Assembly (NCBI RefSeq): GCF_000417875.1
Contig: NW_006920878.1
Coordinates: 22,840 to 72,661, forward strand
DNA length: 49,822 bases
Direction of reading: 5' to 3'
From: Pseudozyma flocculosa PF-1
Lineage: Eukaryota > Basidiomycota > Ustilaginomycetes > Ustilaginales > Ustilaginaceae
Numbering within the stretch: the stretch's first letter is position 1; each line of letters starts with the position of its first letter. Below, piece after piece: positions 41,260 through 49,822 of the stretch. The notes below the pieces were generated by a model. The model did no database searches. It had not been told where the DNA came from and saw only the letters and a list, made by a program, of their open reading frames with translations. A program made the position numbers and the translations under genes.

Positions 41260-44200
41260 TCAAAGCTGCAGCGCGAGGTCCTTTTCATTGGCCCCGACGC
41301 CGAGGGCGTCACAGGCGATCTGGAAGAATCTTGTCTGTTCGACCGTCCATGTCTTGCCCCTGTTCGTTTCATCCCGGGTTCAAAGGAAGAGAGTGAGGGA
41401 AGTAGGGTGTGAGTGTGCCTTCACGACGAGAGCTAGTGACAGGAGCAGGGACAGCGAGGAAAAGCAAGGAAAGGCAGGACAAGGAAAGGGATATGGGGTA
41501 AGCCAAGGCACGTACGGGTTTCGGAAGGACGTATTGAGCAGCCTGGCCAGTTGTTCGCGCAGCACCTTGAGGGCGAGCAGGCTCTTGGGATCCGGGATCG
41601 CCATTCGGATGCGTTGCCGGTCAATGTACATGCTGTACGCCGAGAGCTGAAGTCCATCGGGAGAAGAGCGTGCAGCACAGAAAAAGGTGCGAAGCAGAGG
41701 GAGGGATGGACTCGCGTCAGTATCGTGCTGCCGCCGCTGACGAGGGATTCCCTCTTTCGGCCGTGCCAGCTCGAAGCGGCGCGGCGCGACGCGGTGGGAA
41801 CCCACCTTGAACTCGGCGTCGCCGCACAGGGTAAAGACGGCCTTGTCATCGAGCACGCCCGTCTCCCAGGCGTAGAGTTTCTTGCTCTGCATCATGGTGA
41901 AATAGAGGAGGTAGCTGGCGCTGCCGCGGACCAGCTCGCTCATCTTTGTGCGGAAGTTGACCGACGACGGGTGCACCGAGGCGGGCTGGTTGTTGCCAAT
42001 CGTGCGCAGCTGGTACGACTTTGGGTCGATGTGCAGCAGCTTTGGGTACAGGCCTGTGGCGATGGCGGCGTGCACCATGGCGATGCTCGTCGAGTTTGCG
42101 TCGAGCTCGGCCGGCAGCGTCACAAAGCGCGGCTTGCGCACGTTGGCGCCGCCGCCGCCGCTGCGGTAGCGCAGCTTGGTCAGCTCGCGCTGCGTGTCGG
42201 CGTCGACGGTGACGAAACCCGAGTCGATCAGGTAGCCCAGGTACTGCTGGCGCAGCTCCTCGATCTGCACCAGGTTCTGCGGGCTGAGGAAGCTCTTCTG
42301 GCAAAACACCTGGTGGTGGTTGAGCGCCACCGAGCGCCTCCACCCGTTGAAGGCGTTGGCGATCGTGAGGAAATCCGAGTCGCCCAGCTTGAACGACTGC
42401 TTGGCGCGGTCGGCCTCGGCCTCCTTGCCAAACGGCGTGACAAACGGCGACTTGGCGTTGAGCGCGGCGGCAATCGTCAGCGCCGGGTCCAGGCACTTGA
42501 ACAGCGAGGCCGTCAGGAGGAATTTGCCCATGTGGACGTCGAGCGGGAGGCGCGAGAGGTGGCGGCCGAGCGGCGTGATGTCCTCGTTGGCCGTCAGCGC
42601 CTTGACCTCGATCAGCGCGGCGATGGCGCGCTGCACGTTGGTCGACGACGGCGGGTCGAGGGCGAGCGAGAGGGCGTTTTCGATCGAGGTGCCGATGCGG
42701 ATCTTCATCACCTTGAGCTTGAGCGCCAGGTCCTGGAGCGAGAGGCGCAGCATCTCGGGCAGCGGGTGGTCGTCAAAGTACGAGTCGTGGCGCAGCCGCG
42801 TGAAGAGGTGGAAGCAGATGCCGCGCTGCACACGGCCCGCACGTCCGCGCCGCTGCTTGGCGTTGCTCTTGGCCACAAAGCACTCGACCAGCCGCGAAAT
42901 CTGGCGCTTCTCGTCGAATCGCATCTCGCGGTGCTTGCCGCTGTCGATGACGCACGTGATGTCCGGGATCGTGATGCCCGTCTCGGCAATGTTGGTGGCG
43001 ATGACGATCTTGCGGACGCCCTTGGGCGGCACATTGAACACGGCGCCCTGGTTCTCGGAGCTGATGGTCGAGTGGAGCGGGTACAGTCGGAACGTCGAGC
43101 CGCCAAAGATCGGGTGGTCGTTGAGCATGTCGTGGCACTTGCGGATGTCGGCCAGGCCCGGCAGGAAGATGAGCGTGGCCGCGCTGTAGTCACGCAGGTC
43201 CTTCTCGAAGCAGACCCGCTCGAGGATCCTGACAATGAGCTCGTGGTTGATGGTGTACTCGTTCATCTTTTCGATCGTCTCGATCGTCTTGGCGCGATAG
43301 CTCTTGGCCTCGCTCGAGCTGGCCAGGGCGCCGGCGGCCGGTCCTCGCCCGTCGTCGTCGTCGTCGTCATCATCGTCGGGCGGGGCATCGTCGTCCTCGA
43401 CCACCTGCAGCCGTGACTTGTTGCCTCCGGGCGCATCGGCCTTGCGAGTGTAGTCGCTCCCGCCGCGCCCGCCGCGCCGCTGTCGCTTGGCGTAGGCCGA
43501 GTTGTCCTCGAGCGTGTAGTTGGTCAGCTCCACGGCGTCCTCGAGGTAGTGGACGTCGACGGGGAAGGTGCGGCCGGGCACCGCGATTGTGGGGCAGCCA
43601 CCGCAGTAGGCGCTGATGCGCTCGGCGTCGACGGTGGCCGACATCAGAACCACCTTGAGGTCCTTGCGGTGCTCGATGAGCGTCTTGAGGATGATGAGGA
43701 GGAAGTCGGACTCGATCGAGCGCTCGTGGACCTCGTCGATGATGACGTGGGTGATGTCGTCGAACGCGGTGCCCTCGAGCATGCGCAGCACGATGCCCGT
43801 CGTGGCGTAGACGAGGCGGGCATTGCGGCCAACGTGGCTCTCGAGACGGATTGCATAGCCCACGAGGCTATCTCCGGTCCCGACGCTGCCGCGCGGCTCT
43901 CCGAGCTCCTCGGAGACGCGCTCCGCCAGCGAGATGGCCGAGATCCGCCGCGGCTCGGTGACGTAGATCTTGCAGTTGCGGCCCTTGGCCATGCAATCCT
44001 CGAGGATGTAGGCCGGCACCTGCGTCGACTTGCCGCAACCCGTCTCTCCGCTGAGGACAAAGATCTGGCTGCTCTCGACAATGTCGAGGATTTCCTGACG
44101 GTACTTGGCGATCGGCAGGCCCTGGCGGCCGGGCAGCATCGCCTGGTACGGCTTCGAGGCCACGCGCTGCGCAAAGTAGTCCGAGATGCCCTTGGCCTTC

Positions 44201-46746
44201 TCCTCGGAGGGCTGCGGCACGCCGCCGCGCGCCAGCTCGCCGAGATCAGACTGCGCCTGGTCGTTGGCGATGCTGGAGGACGCCGCGGGCTTGGCCTTGG
44301 CCTTCTTGTTGCGGTTCGCCTCGTCCATCCGCGCTTTGACGACGTCGCGGACGCGCTGGAAGCGCGTGCGGTGCTTGCCGTCGCGCTCGTCCTTGCGCAA
44401 CGCCTCGAGCTCGTCCCACCACTCGCGGTAGCCCGCCGGCAGGGACCGCTGGATGGGCTTGTCGTGCTCGATGCAGAACAGGGCGACGGTGGCGATCAGG
44501 TCGTCGGCCTGCTGCTGCGACGCGCACCCGACCGTCGTCAGCCGGTACTCGTCGAGGTACGTGGGCGCGCCTGCGCTGACGGCGTTCTTGTTGGGCACCA
44601 CCTTGCCGCCGTTCCAGCGAATCGTCAGCTTGCTGCGATGCAACCGACCTCCCGATGCGATCTTTTCGAACTTGTGGAAGGCGTAGGCGTCGGCGCGCTT
44701 GAGGGCGTCCGAGAGCAGCACGCGCGGCGTCTTGCCGCCGCTGCCGCTCTTGGCCTGGACCGGAAGCTCGCGCAGAGACACGACGACTCCGGTCGCCGCG
44801 TCCGTCGCCTCGGTCGGCTGCTCGTCGAGCATGTCGCCAAAGAGGCCGCCTTCAGAGCCCGAGTCCGAGGCCCGGTCGTCCTTGTCCTGGTCTTCATCGT
44901 CATCTTCGCCGGCGGCCTCCTTTGCGCCATCGGCTTTCGCGGCCTGATATGGCCCCGCCGCATCGCTGGAACCGCCTCCTTTGGCACCCGCGCCATGTTC
45001 CTCGTCGCTGCGGTCGACGTCACCACCGCTGGCTGCCCGCTCGACCTCTTTGCGCCTCTCTTCGCGAAGCTGCGCCTCCTCTTCCAGCTTGGCTTTTGCG
45101 TCCCGTTCCGCCTCCTCGCGCCGGCGCAGCATCGCCTTGAAGCCCTCATCGGCCTGCTTTCGGTTGAAGCCGTGCATGCGCTCGCACTCGCGCATCAGAT
45201 CCTTTGAGCGACCGACGACCCGCTCGAAGCGCCCTTCCTCAGCGTTCATGCGGTCGAGCGACGCCTTGCCCAACTCCTTTTTCCACTTGGCGCGCTCCTG
45301 GTCGACGCGGATCTGGGTGACGCGCAGCAGCGACCACGTCGGGGAGGGCTGTTGGAGCGTGTCGATCTGTTCCGAATCCAAAAGAGCGTTGAGCTCGAGC
45401 GCGAGCTGCTCCGAGCTCTTCTTGAGCGCATCGACGACCTCCTTGGAGACGGCGGGAGCCGTGCCGCTGCTGGCCCTGACGTCTGCCGACCCCGCTTTGC
45501 GCGAGGCCATCTCTTGGGCCATGGCCGTCTTGGCATCGGTCACGGCTCCCGCAGCACCGGGTACCTTGCTCGTCGAAGCAAGGCTGTCGGTCGCCGAGGC
45601 CTGGCTGCGGCCCAGCAGCTCCCGTCTCTCAAACTCGTAGCCGGCATACGCTGGTGGGCGGCTGTCGTCGTAGGTATCGTCGTCCTCGTCGTCGTCGCCC
45701 CTGCCACTGTCGCGCGTCGATCGCTGCTGGTCCCTCCTCTTCTTGACCCCCTGGCCCTCGCCCACGCGGAGGCAGTCCTCGAGCGCCGCCTCGTCGAGTG
45801 TGAGGAAGAGGTAGGCGAGGCACTCTTCGAGGTCGGGCGAGCTGGCGTAGGCAAGGGCCGTCTCGGCGTTTGCCGGCGTGAAGCCGAGCTTGATGAGCAG
45901 CTGGTACGTTGTGAGGGCGCGGACCATGACCTTGTCCTCGGAGTCGGCAAAGGCAGACGAGGCCCCTGAGGACGAGGAGGAGGCGGCGGTGTTCTGGAGT
46001 GCCATCGACTGGAGGTCCCTCGAGAGGCTTGCCATTGCGATCGAGGTGGTGCCGGCGCCGAGCTTGAGGGGCGTCATGGAGCCAGAGGTCGACGTGGTCG
46101 GTGTCTGTGTGCCATCGGGGGTGAAGCCGCTGGCCGCCAGCGACGGCGAAGAAATCGTCGAAGCGAGCCGCGAGGCCGTATCTGATCCATCGGCCGCGTC
46201 GGTGTCGAGCGATGTCGGCTGCGGAACGGCATCGCTGGCCGGGGCAGAGGCCGAGGTCCTAGCTGCCTGGAGCGAGGCGGCTAGCCCGAGGATCTGATCG
46301 CGCAGGTTGGGATCGAGGTCGAAGTTGGGTAGCGTCTTGGACAGCCTTCTGTCGTATTCGATCGCCTTGAACTGGCGGGAGACCTCCTTTTCGACCTTGT
46401 CCTGGAGGCGGTCGACGAGGTTCTGGAGGGCCTGCTCTTCCTCCTTTGCCGGGTCGAAGTGGTCTGCCGACGCTGTCCCTGCGGCCGATGCGGAGCCTGC
46501 GGAGGTGAGCCTGTCGTTGTTGACGTCTGCGTAAGCGCTTGCGGCGGCTTGCCTGGCGTTTGCGTCTGGCTGAATGCCGCCCGCTGCTGCTGATGATGCG
46601 GTGGGGACGCTGCTACCGGTGCCAGTGCCGGTGTTGGCGGCAGGTGCAGGGGGCTTGGATTCGTCGGGCTTTTTTGGGAGCGAAGAGGTGGCGAACCCCC
46701 TGTTTGGGTTGGCCTTGAGGGTGGGCTTCTTTTTCTTTGCGCCCAT
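41260..46746 (-). CDS. DExH-box RNA helicase, DHX29-like
   Basis: Exons 46746-41806, 41646-41516 and 41359-41260, 1,723 residues. Start MGAKKKKPTLKANPNRGFAT is typical of the fungal family; the frame stays open upstream but without conserved sequence. A UBA-like domain lies near 269-315 (LLIKLGFTPANAETALAYAS), a dsRBD-like region near 680-760 (DAYAFHKFEKIASGG). Helicase motifs are complete: GETGCGKST (about 901), TEPRR, DEVH (about 1004), SAT, the IATNIAETGITIPDI segment and QRRGRAGR, followed by HA2 and OB-fold regions. The C-terminal exons read AIPDPKSLLALKVLREQL and GKTWTVEQTRFFQIACDALG. By family it acts on 40S ribosomes scanning structured 5' UTRs. The first intron (41805-41647) has no stop and a length divisible by three. 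The domain set resembles DHX29 more than DHX57, because no zinc finger is seen. Confidence 0.93.
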
Positions 46747-47166
46747 GGTGGTTATGGCTTTGGCGATGGGGTGTGGCGGCCGGGTGTTGGGTGGCGGGTG
46801 ATGGTGTGGTGCGAAAGACGAGGCCAACTTTTTTTGGGCTGCAGGATGTGGGTCTGCTTGGCAGCTAGCTGCGCCTGGGCCTGCGGCCAAAAAGAGGCCG
46901 GCCGCTGCTGCTTCTTCCTGGCGTCGCCGCTTGGCCGGTGGCCTTGGCACGCACGCTCCACCTCGCTTTGACCGGCAAAGAGGCGGCAGACCCGTCTTCC
47001 GTCGTTAAGCTGGCTGCCCTTTGCCCCCGCCCACCGCCATCACCACCACCATCACCATCACCATCCCTGACCGACACACTACGAGGTTTCATCGCCTGAG
47101 AGCACTCTGCTGCATTCACCCACGCTATCATCTCACCTCCGCGCTCCTATCCCTCTCCTTCATCGC
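46747..47166. promoter_or_regulatory. Bidirectional promoter between the DHX29-like gene and PTM1
   Basis: 420 bases between two divergent start codons. It contains CACCACCATCACCATCACCATC (47,041-47,062) and pyrimidine-rich leaders on the PTM1 side. Both genes must take their promoters from this short interval. Upstream in-frame sequence on the helicase side is not conserved. Confidence 0.55.
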
Positions 47167-49822
47167 ATGGCCCCCGCAACGAGCTTGCGCGCCCCCTCGG
47201 TCATGCTCGCTCGAGCTCTCTGCCTCCTCGCCTTCCTCGCCCTCCTCCCGCCTCTGCCCGGGCTGCATTCGCCGTACAACCTCGCAAATGCCTACACGGT
47301 AGCCGTATCGGACAAGGACGAGCTCAGGCAGACATGCAGCGGCATGTACGCCGGCAAGGGCAGCCGCATCGAAGGTGAGCACCGCCGACCACATCGCCGT
47401 CCACCTCACCTTCTCCGACTCTCAACTGACGATTCACTAATCGTATCTGCCCTTCTCGTCGCGCCCCTTCCCTTGTCGCTATCCAGCCATCTTTGACAAG
47501 GGATCCACGGGGACAGCCGCCACCATCTTCTACGAATTCGAGGACTTTGACAAGCTCGGCATCCCGTCAGACGAGCGCGACGTATTTGGGTTCCAGGTGA
47601 GCTCGCCCCAGCCCCCCTTTCCCCGCCCTTCAGCGCAGGCTCTTACGCCCGCTGCCCCCTTGCAACCGACTCCCGGCAGATCAAGACCTACATTTGCACC
47701 GCCCAAGCCGTCCGGCAGAAGCTATGCCAGCCCGAGGATGTCGGCAATTTCATCACCGCTGACGGTGCCGCCACGGTCCAGAAGAAGCGCGTCGACTTCG
47801 CGCCCGGCGCCACGGAGCCAACAAACCTGGTGCGTTGTCCACGGACCTCTGCGCTTGCCGTGTCGTGCTCAGCTGCTGACGTCCCCCGACCCTTCTTCTC
47901 CCGTACGTCGCCACGTGCGTCACGCCCGACCACGCGCAGACCTACGCAGTGGACCGGGACGGCTACTACTGTTTCGGTGCGAGTGAGCTGCCTGCCGCGC
48001 GGTCTTGGTGGATGCTGATGGCGGCCAAAGTAATCCGGCTGACAGCTCCTCGTCCATCTCCCCTATCGCCTGGACCGCCGTCGTGACAGCCGCGGTGCCC
48101 TTGACCTCGCTGCCGGCAAGCTCTTCCTCACAGGCCACGGTGCACGGCGCGTTCACTGGCAGGCTGACGTTCTACAACAGCTTCAAGGGCAACCTGCCCG
48201 CCGCCGAGCATCCGAAGCTCACAGTGAGTGCGAGATGCCCGCGTCGGCGTCATGTCCCCTTGCCTGCTCGCCCACTCACCTCATCCCACCCTCGTCGACG
48301 TCGCCCACAGTTCTACTTTTACCTGTCGGCCGTCTACGCCGTGCTGGGCCTGGGCTGGCTCTACCTGTGCATCCGGCACAGAGATGAGTGCGTACGCGCC
48401 CGCTAGCCAAACCCGTCGTGTCGCTGATCGAGGCAGAACACACTGACGCTCGTCTCCCCGAACTTCCACCCTGCTCCCGCCTGGCAGGATGCTGACGGTA
48501 CAGCATTTCATCTCTGGCACCATCGTCTTCTTGATCGTCGAAATGCTGGCCCAGCTGGCCTACTACTCGTACCTCAACTCGCACCTCATTGATCTGTTCA
48601 GGATCAAGTCGGTCGAGGGCAGCTCGTCGGTGACGGCAGGTGCACGCTTCCTCCTTGTCCTCACCAGCATCCTCGACGCGGCCCAGAACTCGGTCAGCTT
48701 CTTCCTGTTGCTCATCGTCTCGTGAGTGACGGCGCTCTTGGGTTCAGCAATTGCACGCGGAGGGCTTTGTGCCGGTCCATCCGACGTACTGACGTCTTTC
48801 CTCGCTCGCGACTGCACCGTTCCCTCGGCGAACCATCGGTCAGGATGGGCTACGGCGTCGTCCGCCCGTCGATCGGCCCCGTCATGACCAAGGTTCGCCT
48901 CCTCACGGGCGCCCACTTTGTGTTTGGCGTGCTGTACTCGATCGGCATTGTGCTCCTCCAGATCGACAAGGGCGGCGCCTGGATCTTCCTCTTCATCTTC
49001 CCGCTCGCCATGACGCTGACGGCGCTGATGATGTGGACGATGAACTCGCTCAATCAGTCGATCGAGTACCTCACCCAGCGCAAGCAGACGTTCAAGAAGG
49101 CCATGTTTGTCAAGCTGCACCGCATCCTGATGGGCGCGATCGTGCTCATTGTGAGTCTGCCGGCTCGCCCATTATGCCAACAAAAGTCGAGCGCAGCATC
49201 GAAGTGCCCCGTGCTGACCGATTCCCGCTGCTCCTCGTCGACCTCAGTTTGCGTTTTTCGTCGTCTCGTCGATCGCCTTTTCGCAGTCGGGCGGCGACGG
49301 CTTCGCGCCCAGCACGTGGCCGTACCGCTGGTTCCTCCTCGACGGCTGGCTCGCATGCCTCTACCTGGCAGGTGAGTGGCGAGGTCCTGAGGCCGAGGTG
49401 CTGGAAACAAAGTATCGCGTCGTGTACCGCTGGCTGACCCGCATCGCCACCTCTCGCAGTGTTTGCCGCCATCGCCTGGGTCTGGCGACCGACCGGCAAC
49501 AACATGCGCCTTGCCGTGAGTATCTTGGACCGCTCTCAGCCGTGACTGTTTTGCCTCGTGCTGACGTGCCCGTTCCATGTGGCCCTCTGCATCTCGTCTC
49601 TCTCGTGTCCGGCAGATGTCCGACGAGCTGGCGACGGAAGACGACCCAGACGCCGAGGGCTTCGAGGTCGACACGTTCGCCCAGCACACGGGCGGGCCGG
49701 GCGACGACAGCGACGATGAGGAGTCCAAGCCGTCGTCTGGGCGGGCTCAGCAAGGCCAAGTCCCACCACCGCCGCCTATCTTTGCGGCGCCGCCCCCTGC
49801 GTCTTCTGCACCCGCATCAGCA
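47167..49822 (+). CDS. PTM1: PTM1-like seven-transmembrane Golgi protein (GPR107/108 family), partial 3' end
   Basis: Eleven exons in the window: 47167-47374, 47487-47596, 47680-47829, 47940-47982, 48090-48223, 48311-48387, 48488-48721, 48844-49150, 49248-49371, 49460-49515 and 49616-49822 (open at the edge), 550 codons with consistent phases. A signal peptide (MLARALCLLAFLALLPPLPG) precedes a lumenal domain with paired Cys (IKTYICTAQAVRQKLCQ, DRDGYYCF) and LTFYNSFKGNLPAAEHPKL. Seven membrane helices follow from about residue 216: FYFYLSAVYAVLGLGWLYLC, ISGTIVFLIVEMLAQLAYYS, GYGVVRPSIGPVMTKV and others. The last exon is an acidic, Pro-rich cytosolic tail. Family members work in Golgi/endosome trafficking. 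The exon 4/5 junction is the least certain; the chosen acceptor skips an AG that overlaps the CTGAC branch site. Confidence 0.92.

Noticed and set aside
40728..41372. A minus-strand frame as an extra gene between LSB5 and the helicase
   Set aside because: It contains the final helicase exon in a wrong frame; the correct frame gives GKTWTVEQTRFFQ and a stop at 41,260.
1..49822. tRNA, rRNA or riboswitch genes
   Set aside because: Scanning by eye for B-box-like GGTTCGANTCC and conserved rRNA words found none; a covariance-model search would be needed to exclude divergent cases.

Overview
The window looks like nuclear DNA of a GC-rich basidiomycete fungus, probably a smut-like or yeast-like Ustilaginomycotina lineage. 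That placement is inferred from compact gene spacing, short introns (about 90-170 nt) with GTGAGT/GTGCGT donors and CTGAC-type branch sites, strong GC at third codon positions and fungal gene content. No ribosomal RNA, tRNA, plasmid or bacterial feature is visible. Two runs of N (10,821-11,316 and 22,057-22,333) are assembly gaps, both next to repeats.

Left part (1-19.7 kb): the 5' exon of the mitochondrial ABC transporter ATM1 (minus, cut by the left edge); a mitochondrial PPR-like protein (minus) interrupted by a one-base frameshift in a homopolymer; an ankyrin plus two-CCCH-finger RNA-binding protein (plus); a repeat copy carrying a spliced Gag-like zinc-cluster gene (copy A, minus); an RRM protein (plus); a long golgin-like coiled-coil protein (minus); and the PITSLRE kinase CDK11 (plus).

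Middle (19.7-30.9 kb): a repeat block containing tandem repeats, a segment bounded by inverted arms, an interior array of a short ACGGGAGAC-type word, and a 37-bp hairpin array. Next come a bHLH regulator with a very long loop (minus) and about 5 kb with no convincing gene.

Right part (30.9-49.8 kb): phosphomevalonate kinase ERG8 (plus) converges on a bZIP factor with a DUF3425-like C-terminus (minus). A CpG-depleted tract follows. It holds copy B of the Gag-like element, decayed by CpG transitions, fused to a duplicated 3' end of the bHLH gene from 13.5 kb away, plus octamer and 15-bp arrays. The window closes with the VHS-GAT protein LSB5 (plus), a DHX29-like DExH helicase (minus) and, divergent from it, the seven-TM Golgi protein PTM1 (plus, cut by the right edge).

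The host genes are mostly housekeeping: iron-sulfur export, mitochondrial expression, RNA binding, Golgi structure, sterol precursor synthesis, endocytic sorting and translation. They do not form a pathway cluster. The unusual material is in the repeats: a two-copy spliced Gag-like family, one copy CpG-rich and one CpG-decayed and chimeric, and several unclassified structured arrays.
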